Shown one piece after another: positions 34,601-42,415 of a stretch of 45,952 nt of DNA. Origin of the DNA: an uncultured Duganella sp. (GTDB lineage Bacteria; Pseudomonadota; Gammaproteobacteria; Burkholderiales; Burkholderiaceae). The notes beneath the pieces were generated by a model, which ran no database searches, was not told the origin of the DNA, and was given only the letters and a program-made list of their open reading frames with translations. A program made the translations under genes and the position numbers. Where the stretch lies: contig CAMLRG010000015.1 in NCBI GenBank assembly GCA_946482335.1, positions 1 to 45,952 of the forward strand. The letters run 5' to 3'. Positions within the stretch are counted from its first letter, which is position 1, and each line of letters starts with the position of its first letter.

Positions 34601-36083
34601 CCATGGCCGGCATGTTTTCCAGCACCGACTTGAACAGCGCCTTCGACTGGCGCAGCGCCGCTTCCGTGTCCTTTTGCTGCGTGATATCCATCAGCATGGC
34701 GGTGATGCCGACCATCGCGCCATCGGCGCCGAACACAGGATAGTAGCCGGCAATGAAATGGCCGCCGCGGCCGGGCCGTGCCACCGCCGTGCCCGTCATC
34801 TCGGTATTGGGCACCGGCTCGCCGGTGGCCAGCACGCGGCGGTAGGCCTGGTTGATTTGCGCCACCAGGGTGCGGTCGGTGATCACTTCATCGAAGCGCC
34901 GCCCGATATGGTCGTTGACCGGCAAGCCGTTAAAGCGCGCCAGATAGTCGTTGATCATCAGGATGCGCAGCCGTGTGTCGACAAAACTCAGGCCAACCGG
35001 AGCCGTCGCGTAAATGGTTTCCAGCAGGGCGTTGGAATTTTCCAGCTGCTCCGTGCGTTCCTCCACCAGCCGTTCCAGGTCCTGGCGGTGGCGCGTCAGG
35101 TCGCGGTCGAGCTGGCGCAGGGTGTCGCCCAGCTGCTGCGCTTCGCGAAAGCCCAGCGGCGGTATGTCGACCGGCGTGCCGCTGGCCAGCGCCTGGGCCG
35201 GCGCCTGCAGGGCATCGACGGCGCGCGCGATGCGGCGCCCCGCCAGCGCAGCCGCGCCAAAACCGGCCAGCGCCACCGCAGCCAGCACCGCCGCGGTGCC
35301 GAGCAGGACGCCGTCGATGGGCGCCCATGCATCGGTTTCCGGCGCCGCCACTGCGACGCTCCACGGACTGTCGGCGCCGCGCAGGTAGCCAATCTGCAGC
35401 GGCAAGCCGTACATGGCCTGGGCCGCCGATTGGCCGTTGGCACGGCCATCGTCATGGCTGCGCGCCACCACGCGGCCATCGGGCGCCAGCACGGCGATCA
35501 CGCTGCCCGCGGGCAGGCGTACTTCTTCGGCCACCTTGTCCAGCGCGTCGCCGGGCAGCAGCACGCTCAGCGAAGCGGCCGGCCGGCCGGCCCGCTGTAC
35601 CGGGACGTCGAGCGCCAGGTGGGCCGGTTCCTTGCCGTTGGCCGGCAACAGCGTCACCGCCGAACGGGCGTTGGGCGGGAACTTGACGCGGGCCGCGTTC
35701 GCGGCGCGGTCGACCGGAATGGTGTTGCCGCCGATCAATTGCGGCAAGTGATTTTCAGTCAGCAGGATGTGGGAGTAGTGCGGCAAGGCGGCCGGCAAGG
35801 CGGCAACCTGGCTGCGCAGTGCCACCAAGTCGCCGCTGCGCACGCTTGGGCTGCTGGCCAGGGCGATGGCCACGGCTTCGGCGGCCAGCAGTTGGCGGTC
35901 CACGATGGCGGCGGCGGCGCGCGCCAGGCGCTGCGTTTCCAGGTCGCTGCGGCCCTGGTCGCGCTGCAGGAAGAAGGCCAGCAAGAGCGCCACCGCCAGC
36001 AGGGCGGGCGCGGCGCACGCCGCGGCCAGCAGCGCAATCTGCGAGCGAAGGGGCGGCAAGGCATTCGCGGAATCGTCCTGCAC
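31653..36083 (-). CDS. hybrid sensor histidine kinase with PAS, two receivers and HPt domain
   Basis: This very large protein of 1476 residues starts at a GTG (36083) behind AAGGAT. TM1 (about 14-40), a periplasmic sensor loop of about 215 residues, TM2 (about 258-280) and a HAMP/coiled coil lead to three PAS domains (about 350-460, 480-600, 615-730). The HisKA site is His767 in NMSHEIRTP; the HATPase domain has GGTGLGLAI. Two receivers follow with Asp1051 and Asp1192, and a C-terminal HPt with His1340 in VLHRLKGVAANLGA. This is a complete His-Asp-(Asp)-His relay in one chain, of the BarA/ArcB kind but with two receivers. It is coupled to the downstream diguanylate cyclase. The signal is unknown, and the periplasmic loop has no recognised ligand motif. 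Confidence 0.93.
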   Translation of the reverse strand: MQDDSANALPPLRSQIALLAAACAAPALLAVALLLAFFLQRDQGRSDLETQRLARAAAAIVDRQLLAAEAVAIALASSPSVRSGDLVALRSQVAALPAALPHYSHILLTENHLPQLIGGNTIPVDRAANAARVKFPPNARSAVTLLPANGKEPAHLALDVPVQRAGRPAASLSVLLPGDALDKVAEEVRLPAGSVIAVLAPDGRVVARSHDDGRANGQSAAQAMYGLPLQIGYLRGADSPWSVAVAAPETDAWAPIDGVLLGTAAVLAAVALAGFGAAALAGRRIARAVDALQAPAQALASGTPVDIPPLGFREAQQLGDTLRQLDRDLTRHRQDLERLVEERTEQLENSNALLETIYATAPVGLSFVDTRLRILMINDYLARFNGLPVNDHIGRRFDEVITDRTLVAQINQAYRRVLATGEPVPNTEMTGTAVARPGRGGHFIAGYYPVFGADGAMVGITAMLMDITQQKDTEAALRQSKALFKSVLENMPAMVFVKDAQQLRFELLNRQGELLLGRPRDDLLGKSDRDFFPPEQAAAFQDADRKVLASEHVLDIPEETLLTASGETRYLTTRKVALRNEHGIATHLLGISLDITERKRADEALQRTSLSLARSTSFLHTVTENLPAVVAYWDSEMRCHFANKYFLDWFGKTLEQAMAEPIERVLPANLLVQIQPQIDAVLDGSPQHFLRELELPSGERRFAWFNFIPDRGESGAVRGFFVLGSDVSELKRSELKLQELNEQLMRARDRAEAASRAKSEFVANMSHEIRTPMNAITGLARLLEEAPLERRERSYVSKIQLATQSLLGVVNDVLDFSKIEAGQLQLEQARFDLDQLLVGIAILVANTAWDKGVEPVFDIAPAVALELVGDAMRLQQVLLNLLSNAIKFTEHGEVVLGVREAESRADTLMLEFTVRDTGIGIPAEQQQHMFDAFSQGDTSTSRRYGGTGLGLAIARRLSDLMGGMIGVESTVGKGSAFRFVVPLQRSGDTQAAETPASLQRLAVLVVDDNASARQAFEHSAATMQWSVTGAASGAEGLQALRGQRFDLLVVDSAMPGMDGIAMLVEARSTGMVLPKVVMMAPERASEDLLPLADSLQIEAVLAKPFTPARLRQAALGAIAGTSQPEHRGGRPPLSGSLAGMRLLLVEDNEINQEMTRYILLHCGALVEVASNGEIAIDLLRDNPQRFDAVLMDLQMPVMDGYDATQSIRAMGLRSLPIVAMTANAMQEDRERAVAAGVDAHVGKPIDVDELIATLTRLAPPHPAQPPGQPGTESHVPQHDDGRPAAVAGIDLDAALRRVAGNYAAFASLLKRFENSQGDAVQEVRDCLAGNKRYAATRVLHRLKGVAANLGATEVARLSAQAEAALAEGQDSSAAALLLALEQALAVVITAARELPLPLPAAPSGLASVDLPQALNELLVLLRNSNMRALAAFKSLSPALKQRCPDLLPGLTNAIETLDFSGAEQWVQQIMKREENA

Positions 36084-36124
36084 GGCACATCCTTTCCGGA
36101 GAGTGGCTGCAGGACGATGATAGC

Positions 36125-37357
36125 TCAGCTTGAGGGAGACGAGAAGCGCGCGATCTCCAGCTTGGCGATGGCGTTACGGTGCACTTCGTCCGGCCCGTCG
36201 GCCAGGCGCAAGGTGCGGTTGGCGGCCCATTGGTAAGCCAGCGGGAAATCGTCCGACACCCCGGCGGCGCCATGGGCCTGGATGGCCCAGTCGAGCACCT
36301 GCTGCGCCACATTCGGCGCCAGGACCTTGATCATCGCGATTTCGGACTGGGCGACCTTGTTGCCCACCGTATCCATCATATACGCTGCTTTCAGTGTCAG
36401 CAGACGCGCGGTATCGATGCGGATGCGCGCTTCCGCAATGCGTTCGCGCCACACGCCTTGGTCGCACAGACGCTTGCCGAATGCAACCCGCGTGGACAGG
36501 CGCTGCACCATCAATTCCAGGGCGCGCTCCGCCACGCCGATGGCGCGCATGCAATGGTGGATGCGGCCCGGGCCGAGGCGCCCTTGCGCCATCTCGAAGC
36601 CGCGGCCTTCGCCGAGCAGGATGTGCGAAGCGGGCACGCGCACATTGTCGAACACCATCTCGCAGTGGCCGTGCGGCGCGTCGTCGTAACCGAACACCGG
36701 CAGCGGGCGCAGCACGCTCAGGCCCGGCGCGTCGGCCGGCACCAGGATCATTGACTGCTGCGCGTGGCGCGGCGCGTCGAAGTCGGTCTTGCCCATGGTG
36801 ATATAGACCTGGCAGCGCGGGTCGCCGGCGCCGGAAATCCACCATTTATGGCCGTTGATCACGTAATCGCCGCCATCGCGCACGATGCGGGTTTCGATAT
36901 TCGTCGCGTCCGACGAGGCCACCGCCGGTTCGGTCATGGCGAAGGCGGAACGGATGTCACCGCGCAGCAGCGGCTCCAGCCAGCGCTGCTTGTGCTCTTC
37001 GCTGCCGTAGCGCTCCAGCGTTTCCATATTGCCGGTATCGGGCGCCGAACAGTTGAACACTTCGGCGGCCCACGGCACCCGGCCCATGATTTCGCACAGC
37101 GGCGCGTAATCGAGATTGGACAAGCCTTCCGGCGCCCGGCTCGAACGCGGCAGGAACAGGTTCCACAAGCCCTGTTCGCGCGCCAGCGGCTTGAGGCGCT
37201 CGATCAGCTGGGTGGGGATCCAGCGGTTGCCGTGTTCGCGCCCGTTGCGCTCCACTTCTTCGTGGAAGGCCTTCTCGTTCGGATAGATGTGCCGGTCCAT
37301 GAAGGCCAGCAGGCGCGCCTGCAAGGCCTTGGTGCGCGGCGAGTAGTCAAAGTCCAT
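36125..37357 (-). CDS. acyl-CoA dehydrogenase of the ACAD10/11 (APH-linked) type
   Basis: The 410-residue protein starts at MDFDYSPR (37357). The FAD motifs [14 protein letters not shown] and [11 protein letters not shown] are visible. At the C terminus [11 protein letters not shown] replaces the usual YEGT motif, so Asp387 sits where the catalytic glutamate of medium-chain enzymes lies. The gene is the third of a cluster with an APH-type kinase and a histidine phosphatase. Such a kinase-dehydrogenase pairing matches LvaA/LvaC of levulinate catabolism in Pseudomonas and mammalian ACAD10/11, which act on 4-hydroxyacyl-CoA through a phosphorylated intermediate. The present substrate is inferred only. 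Confidence 0.87.
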   Translation of the reverse strand: MDFDYSPRTKALQARLLAFMDRHIYPNEKAFHEEVERNGREHGNRWIPTQLIERLKPLAREQGLWNLFLPRSSRAPEGLSNLDYAPLCEIMGRVPWAAEVFNCSAPDTGNMETLERYGSEEHKQRWLEPLLRGDIRSAFAMTEPAVASSDATNIETRIVRDGGDYVINGHKWWISGAGDPRCQVYITMGKTDFDAPRHAQQSMILVPADAPGLSVLRPLPVFGYDDAPHGHCEMVFDNVRVPASHILLGEGRGFEMAQGRLGPGRIHHCMRAIGVAERALELMVQRLSTRVAFGKRLCDQGVWRERIAEARIRIDTARLLTLKAAYMMDTVGNKVAQSEIAMIKVLAPNVAQQVLDWAIQAHGAAGVSDDFPLAYQWAANRTLRLADGPDEVHRNAIAKLEIARFSSPSS

Positions 37358-37367
37358 CGTGGGTCCT

Positions 37368-38438
37368 TTATTCGATTGCCTTGCCCTGGGCGTAGGCCCA
37401 GCCCATGGCGGCCATCGGGCGCGCCAGTTTGCCCGATTCCAGCGCCTGTGCACTGGAAGCCGTGCCGTCCACGTAGCGCTTCATGATGCCCTGCATGATG
37501 CTGGCAAGGCGGAACATATTGAAGGCCAGGTAAAAATTGAAGTCTTCCAGGCGGATCGACTTGCCGGTGCGTTCGGCGTAGCGCGCGATATATGCGCGCT
37601 GCGACGGGATGCCCAGCGCTTGCAGGTTAAGCCCGGCGATGCCGCGGAACTGGCCCGGCTCGATGTGCCAGCTCATGCAGTGGTAGCTGAAGTCCGCGAA
37701 CGGGTGGCCCAGGGTCGACAATTCCCAGTCCAGCACCGCCAGGATGCGCGGCTCGGTGGGGTGGAAGATCATGTTGTCCAGGCGGTAGTCGCCGTGCACG
37801 ATCGCGGTATCCTCGCCGGGCGGGATATGGGCCGGCAGCCAGGCGATCAGCTGGTCCATCGCGTCGATGGTTTCGGTCTCGGAAGCCTTGTACTGCTTGC
37901 TCCAGCGTTCGATCTGGCGCTGGAAGTAATTGCCAGGCTTGCCGTAATCGGCCAGGCCGATGGCGGCGTAATCGATGGTGTGCAACTGGGCTATGACGCG
38001 GTTCAATTCATCGTAGATGGCACCGCGTTCGGCCGGCGTCATCCCCGGCAGCGCCTGGTCCCACAGCACGCGGCCTTCGACGAACTGCATGACGTAAAAG
38101 GCGCGGCCGATCACCGCTTCGTCCATGCACAGGCAATACTGGCGCGCGGCCGGGAAGCCGGCCTTGTGCAGGGCGTCCATGACGCGGTATTCGCGTTCGA
38201 TGGCATGGGCCGAAGGCAGCAGCTTGGCGGCGGGGCCCGGTTTGGTGCGCAAGACATAGTGCTGGCCGCCGACGGTCAGTTTGAAGGTCGGGTTGGATTG
38301 CCCGCCCTTGAATTGCGCCACCTTCAAGTCGCCTTCCGGATAGCCTTCCACGTGCCGGCGCAGGTACGCGTGCAGTGCCGCGGTATCGAAACGGTGGCGC
38401 TCCGACACTTCTTTGGTGCCCATGAATTCTTCGAACAT
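37368..38438 (-). CDS. APH-type phosphotransferase, probable hydroxyacyl-CoA kinase
   Basis: The 356-residue protein starts at the ATG at 38438 behind GAAGGAGG; the longer frame runs into the phosphatase gene. It has a bilobal kinase-like fold, with YVLRTKPG holding the ATP lysine, HGDYRLDN (His215, Asp217, Asn222) as catalytic loop and [10 protein letters not shown] (Asp237) as the metal-binding motif. The [10 protein letters not shown] start is the ACAD10-associated phosphotransferase signature, so antibiotic kinase activity is unlikely. It is encoded 10 bp before the ACAD gene. It would phosphorylate the 4-hydroxy group of an acyl-CoA before dehydrogenation and phosphate elimination. Confidence 0.88.
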   Translation of the reverse strand: MFEEFMGTKEVSERHRFDTAALHAYLRRHVEGYPEGDLKVAQFKGGQSNPTFKLTVGGQHYVLRTKPGPAAKLLPSAHAIEREYRVMDALHKAGFPAARQYCLCMDEAVIGRAFYVMQFVEGRVLWDQALPGMTPAERGAIYDELNRVIAQLHTIDYAAIGLADYGKPGNYFQRQIERWSKQYKASETETIDAMDQLIAWLPAHIPPGEDTAIVHGDYRLDNMIFHPTEPRILAVLDWELSTLGHPFADFSYHCMSWHIEPGQFRGIAGLNLQALGIPSQRAYIARYAERTGKSIRLEDFNFYLAFNMFRLASIMQGIMKRYVDGTASSAQALESGKLARPMAAMGWAYAQGKAIE

Positions 38439-38461
38439 ATTGCCTCCTTCGAACGATCGTA

Positions 38462-39187
38462 CTATTTTTGTGGACGTGAAAGCAAGCGCGATTTCGAATA
38501 TTCGTGGAACAGTTGTTCCATCGTGGTGCTGCGGGTGGCGGCCTGCAAGGGCGCGGGCGGGGCGAAATTGGAAAAGCGCACGATCCAGTCGTGTGGCGCC
38601 TGGCCCACGTCCAGCGCATTGATGCACCCGGCGGCCTGCGACAGGTTGCCGAGGAAAAGGCGCTGGCCGCCGGTCAGGGCGTAGGACAGGATGGCGCGGT
38701 TGACGCCTCCGTGCAGGACCAGCAGCACGGTGTCCCAGCTGCCGTCGGACAGCAGGCGGGCCAGGGCGGGATGGATGCGGTCCATCAGTTCGCCGACCGA
38801 TTCGCCGCCCAGGAAGCGGCGCCGTTCTTCGACCACGCCTTCGAAGGCGCCGGTAAAGGCCTCGCGCAACTGGTGGTCGGGAATGCCGGACAGCTTGCCG
38901 CCGCGGATTTCGGCCAGTTCCGGCCAGCTTTCGAGCTGGATCTGCTGGCCGGTTTCCGCCAGCACGCGCATGGCCGTTTCGACCGTGCGCGGCAGGCCGG
39001 AGACGATGACGCGGTCGAAACGGATACCGTCCGCGGCGAAGGCGCGGCCGGCGGCGGCGGCTTGCAAGCGCCCGTTTTCGTTGAGTGGCACGGATTCGGG
39101 AAGGTGGGGTTTGCCGGCTTCGTCGAAATAGGTGACGCTGCCGTGCCGCATCAGGAAGATGCGGCGTCGTTCAGTGTTTGCGGTCAT
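38462..39187 (-). CDS. histidine phosphatase family protein
   Basis: The start at 39187 gives 241 residues. The RHG catalytic motif is at 14-16 (FLMRHGS) and the second catalytic histidine is in LLVLHGGVNRA, as in the phosphoglycerate-mutase/CobC-like branch. Its 3' part runs 23 bp before the APH-kinase gene, and its 5' end is 4 bp from the last pseudopilin gene. So it may belong to either operon. A role in clearing phosphorylated intermediates of the neighbouring kinase, or simple housekeeping, is possible; the substrate is unknown. No strong ribosome site is visible. Confidence 0.82.
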   Translation of the reverse strand: MTANTERRRIFLMRHGSVTYFDEAGKPHLPESVPLNENGRLQAAAAGRAFAADGIRFDRVIVSGLPRTVETAMRVLAETGQQIQLESWPELAEIRGGKLSGIPDHQLREAFTGAFEGVVEERRRFLGGESVGELMDRIHPALARLLSDGSWDTVLLVLHGGVNRAILSYALTGGQRLFLGNLSQAAGCINALDVGQAPHDWIVRFSNFAPPAPLQAATRSTTMEQLFHEYSKSRLLSRPQK

Positions 39188-39191
39188 AAGG

Positions 39192-39740
39192 TCAGAAGAA
39201 AATGGCGAGGCGCGCGATAATGGTTCCGTTATTAGTATAAGGCCCGGTCGCGCGCACGTTGCCGGAATCGGGTTTGCCGTCATCCAGCTTGGCATCGATC
39301 TGTTCGGCAAACGTGTCCGGCAGGTTGTCGAAACGGACACCGTTGCCGCCCCGGCCGCCCACCACGTCGTTGTAGATGTAGACCGCGCCGCCCTGGGCGC
39401 TGGTCATGAAATCCGTGGTGCCATTGTAAGAGCCGGTGATCAGGCCTGCCAGCGCCAGGTGTTGCGGGGCCAGCTGGTATTCCGTGACCTGGCCGTCGCC
39501 ATTGCCGTTGCCGGCAGCACCCGGCACGTGGGTAGTGGCGAGTATGTCGTCGCCGGGCAGGGCGCGGAAGCGGTCCTGGTAGGCATTGACGGCGGCCTGC
39601 AGGGCGGTGGCTTGCTGCAGGATGCTTTTGACCTTGGCGCTGTCGATCAGGGCCTGACCTTTGAGCACGCCGCCCAGCAGCAGGCCGATAATCACAAGCA
39701 CGATGGCGATTTCAACGAGGGTGAAGCCGCGGTGTCGCAT
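39192..39740 (-). CDS. type IV pilin-like pseudopilin
   Basis: The 182-residue protein begins MRHRGFTLVEIAIVLVIIGL, with the prepilin peptidase site after Gly5 and Glu at +5, followed by a 20-residue hydrophobic helix. The remainder is a beta-rich C-terminal domain with Gly/Asn repeats. An AAGGAGA ribosome site is present. It is the last gene of the MSHA-like operon on this strand. It could be the major or a minor pilin subunit; its length is typical of minor pilins. Confidence 0.9.
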   Translation of the reverse strand: MRHRGFTLVEIAIVLVIIGLLLGGVLKGQALIDSAKVKSILQQATALQAAVNAYQDRFRALPGDDILATTHVPGAAGNGNGDGQVTEYQLAPQHLALAGLITGSYNGTTDFMTSAQGGAVYIYNDVVGGRGGNGVRFDNLPDTFAEQIDAKLDDGKPDSGNVRATGPYTNNGTIIARLAIFF

Positions 39741-39752
39741 GGCAGTCTCCTT

Positions 39753-40457
39753 TCATGGCAAACGTTGGGCGGCGAGCATACGGTTGTACAGGATATTCGG
39801 CGATAGCCAGACCACGATGTCGTCGTAGGCGCCTCCGGCAGCGGCGGGATTGTCGGCCTGTCCGCGCGCGATGAACATCCGGCCGTCGCCCTGGAAGTTG
39901 GCTTTTTCGTCGACATTGCCCTGGCCCATATCGGCGGCCTGCACGCCCACGTCGCTGAAGCCGCCGAAGCCATTGCGGCCCTGCGACAGCACCACGGCGG
40001 GGATGTCGTTCTGGGCGCTGGCCGGCACCAGCGTGCCGACGGCGTCGCGGCTGGCGACCGTGATGTCGCGCGGCGTATTGAGGCGGAAAGGCACGCCGCT
40101 GTCGCTGAAGGCCGGTGTCACGCTGTACAGGTAGAGATGCTGCCAGGCGTCGAGCTTGGGCACGCCAAGTGTCGCCCATGGCAGGAAGCCGAGCCTGCGC
40201 CCGTTGGCGCAGCGGGTGCCGATGCGGTCTTCCAGGCCATTGGAGGCCGAGATGGCGGGGCAGGGCAGGTAGCCATTGCGGGCGGCAAATCCGGCCAGCG
40301 CGTCGCGCGCCTCCTCCAGCGCCCTGGCAGTGTCGGCGACCCGGCGCTGTTCCATCTGCGCCGACAGCGGCGCCAGCATGCCGCCCAGCAGCAGCCCGAC
40401 GATGACCAGCACGATCGCCATTTCCACCAGCGTGAACGCTTGCATGGGTTTGCTCAT
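39753..40457 (-). CDS. prepilin-type pseudopilin (minor pilin)
   Basis: The 234-residue protein starts MSKPMQAFTLVEMAIVLVIV, so cleavage is at the short leader before FTLVE. ARDALAGFAARNGYLPCPAI is a segment shared with the neighbouring larger pseudopilin-like protein (SEALVGFAATHGRLPRPAPG), suggesting duplication. Its start overlaps the stop of the previous gene in ATGA fashion, so translation is coupled. Confidence 0.88.
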   Translation of the reverse strand: MSKPMQAFTLVEMAIVLVIVGLLLGGMLAPLSAQMEQRRVADTARALEEARDALAGFAARNGYLPCPAISASNGLEDRIGTRCANGRRLGFLPWATLGVPKLDAWQHLYLYSVTPAFSDSGVPFRLNTPRDITVASRDAVGTLVPASAQNDIPAVVLSQGRNGFGGFSDVGVQAADMGQGNVDEKANFQGDGRMFIARGQADNPAAAGGAYDDIVVWLSPNILYNRMLAAQRLP

Positions 40458-41194
40458 GGCAGGGTCTTGGCGGTGGCCATCCTTTCATAAAGTGTATGCA
40501 AGGGGACAGTGACCAGCAGGTCGTCGAAGACACCGCCTGCAGCATTGGCTTCGCTGCTGCGCGGGCGTTGCATGAAATTGACGGAGGCGGTCAGGTTTCC
40601 GGCTTCGTCCTGGCTGTCCAGGGTATCACCGCGGCCGCGCGAAAAGATGACCGCCGGGGCGCATTGCGCCGCCAGCGAACAGCTTTCCTGGCCGGTCACG
40701 AAGAACAGCGTGCCGTTCGCATCGCGCGCGAGCACCCGCTTGGTGGCAATGGCGGCGGTGCGCGCCAGCGGCGCGACGGTGAAGGCGGGGGTTACGCTGT
40801 AGCGCAGCTGGCGGCCCCAATTGTCGGTGGCCGGCAGGCCGAGGTCGAGCCAGGGCAGCGTGCCGGTGCAATCGGCCTCGGTGCTGCAAGGCAGCGCGCG
40901 TTCGCGCCCGGTACGCCCATCGCTGTCTCCGCCCACGCCGCGCTCGTCGCCCGCGGCGGGGCCGCCAGCCCCCAGGGCAGCGCCCGGCGCGGGCCGCGGC
41001 AAGCGGCCATGGGTGGCGGCGAATCCCACCAGGGCTTCGCTGGCCTGGGCCAACAGGGCGTAGGTGCGCTGTTCGCGTGCGCGCTCGACGCTGCTACCGC
41101 TGAAAGCCGACAGCAGCACGGCTGCCATTGCCACCGTGGCGATGAGCAGGAGCGTCAGCAGGGCGGCGCCCTGTTCCCTAGCGTGCGGCTTCAT
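40454..41194 (-). CDS. pseudopilin-like protein lacking Glu5 (PilX/GspK-like)
   Basis: The 246-residue protein starts MKPHAREQGAALLTLLLIAT with a hydrophobic helix; residue +5 after the presumed cleavage glycine is Thr, not Glu, as is common for tip-located GspK/PilX proteins. EALVGFAATHGRLPRPAPG links it to the following pseudopilin. The rest is alanine- and arginine-rich. A tip-complex role is inferred. Coupled translation is indicated by 4-bp and 17-bp overlaps with the flanking genes. Confidence 0.8.
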   Translation of the reverse strand: MKPHAREQGAALLTLLLIATVAMAAVLLSAFSGSSVERAREQRTYALLAQASEALVGFAATHGRLPRPAPGAALGAGGPAAGDERGVGGDSDGRTGRERALPCSTEADCTGTLPWLDLGLPATDNWGRQLRYSVTPAFTVAPLARTAAIATKRVLARDANGTLFFVTGQESCSLAAQCAPAVIFSRGRGDTLDSQDEAGNLTASVNFMQRPRSSEANAAGGVFDDLLVTVPLHTLYERMATAKTLP

Positions 41195-41795
41195 GGACTT
41201 CTCCCGTGCTCGGGTCGTAGCGCTGGCCCGGCTTCAGCACCACCGAGCGGCCGTCCGCTTGCAGCCGCACGGCGCCGCGCGTCACGCCGCCCGGCGGCGC
41301 CGGCTGCACTTCGCCGTTGACGATCACCATGGTGCGGCCCCGGCTGCGGCGCACGATGCCGTCCAGCCGCAGGCCGGGCGGCGCTTCCGGCTGCGCGCCC
41401 GCCACCGCGCCATCGGCCCCGGCCCCGCCATCGGCACCGGCCATGCCCGGCATGGTCGCGGTGGCGCCCGGCGCGGTGCCAAGCGGCGGGCAGCCTGGCG
41501 CCGACCCCGGGGGACATCCCGCCGACGCATCCATGCCTGGCCCGACATGGGCGCCAGCCGGACCGACGCCTTGCGCCGTCGCTGCGCCCGGCCACGTCTG
41601 GCCCACGCCTGCGAGGCTGCCGGGCGCACCCGCGTGCCCGCTGGCGCCGCCGGGCGCCATTTGCGCCTGGTTGCGCTGCGTGTCCAGTTGCACCCGTTCG
41701 CCCGGCGTGGTGAACAGCCTGCCCATGCTCACGAAGCTCTGCGCGCCAGCCTGGCCAGCCAGCAGCAGGAGCAGCGCTGGCAAAGCCGCGTTCAT
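41178..41795 (-). CDS. MshK-like pilus assembly protein with Gly/Pro/Ala-rich low-complexity insert
   Basis: The 205-residue protein starts at 41795 behind GGGAGG, with a signal peptide (MNAALPALLLLLAGQAGA). The middle, about 45-140, is a low-complexity G/A/P/M-rich stretch. The last 60 residues, LRLDGIVRRSRGRTMVIVNG...VRLQADGRSVVLKPG, resemble the C-terminal domain of MshK/PilP-type proteins that bind the secretin. Position next to MshI/MshJ-like genes supports this. The low-complexity part is unusual and may be a spacer across the periplasm. Confidence 0.65.
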   Translation of the reverse strand: MNAALPALLLLLAGQAGAQSFVSMGRLFTTPGERVQLDTQRNQAQMAPGGASGHAGAPGSLAGVGQTWPGAATAQGVGPAGAHVGPGMDASAGCPPGSAPGCPPLGTAPGATATMPGMAGADGGAGADGAVAGAQPEAPPGLRLDGIVRRSRGRTMVIVNGEVQPAPPGGVTRGAVRLQADGRSVVLKPGQRYDPSTGEVHEAAR

Positions 41796-42415
41796 AGCGT
41801 CCCTCCCAATGCCTTGCCCGCGGTAACAGGCGTCAAGGTCAGCCAATTGAGGGTGCAATCGGCATTCAGCGTCGGTGCCAGTTGGCCGGCGGCCGGAGCC
41901 GCGCCTCCCGCGCGCCGTATGATGCATTCCTGCACCGCGAAGGTGCCGGCCAGGCGCAGGTCGGACAGGAAATTGAGCAAGTCCAGTTCGTGCAGCAAGT
42001 CCATGTGCAGCGCCATCCGGCTCCCGAGCAGCGAATAGTCGCCGGTTGGCAGGGCGGTCTCGAGGCGATACGGCTGCTGCACCTCGATCTCATATGTCAG
42101 GGGCAGCAAGCGCCGCTGCTCCTGGATCTGCCGGATAGCCTCGACCCAGTCCAATCGCCGTTCCGGCCCCACCAGCCCCTTGCGGCGCAGCTCCACGAAC
42201 TGCGGCTGGTAGAGACGAATTTCCTCCTTCTCCGTCTCCGCATGGGCCAAGCGCGAGCGGGCCGCGTCGCGTTCCAGCAATTGCGCCGCTTCGGCGAAGT
42301 GCGCCTGCCGCAAGTGCCAGGCGCTGGCCAGCACCGCCGCCAGCGACACCGCCAGCGTGGCCAGGAACACCAGCACCGCATTGCGCAATAAGGAATATTC
42401 GCGGAACAGGATCAT
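41792..42415 (-). CDS. MshJ/PilO-like inner-membrane assembly protein
   Basis: The start at MILFREYSLLRN (42415) gives 207 residues; the long upstream frame lies inside the MshI-like gene. A single N-terminal transmembrane helix (RNAVLVFLATLAVSLAAVLA) is followed by a coiled coil and a ferredoxin-like fold, the pattern of PilO/GspM/MshJ proteins. It overlaps the preceding gene by ATGA and the next by 4 bp. It would bridge the inner-membrane platform to the periplasmic part. Confidence 0.78.
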   Translation of the reverse strand: MILFREYSLLRNAVLVFLATLAVSLAAVLASAWHLRQAHFAEAAQLLERDAARSRLAHAETEKEEIRLYQPQFVELRRKGLVGPERRLDWVEAIRQIQEQRRLLPLTYEIEVQQPYRLETALPTGDYSLLGSRMALHMDLLHELDLLNFLSDLRLAGTFAVQECIIRRAGGAAPAAGQLAPTLNADCTLNWLTLTPVTAGKALGGTL

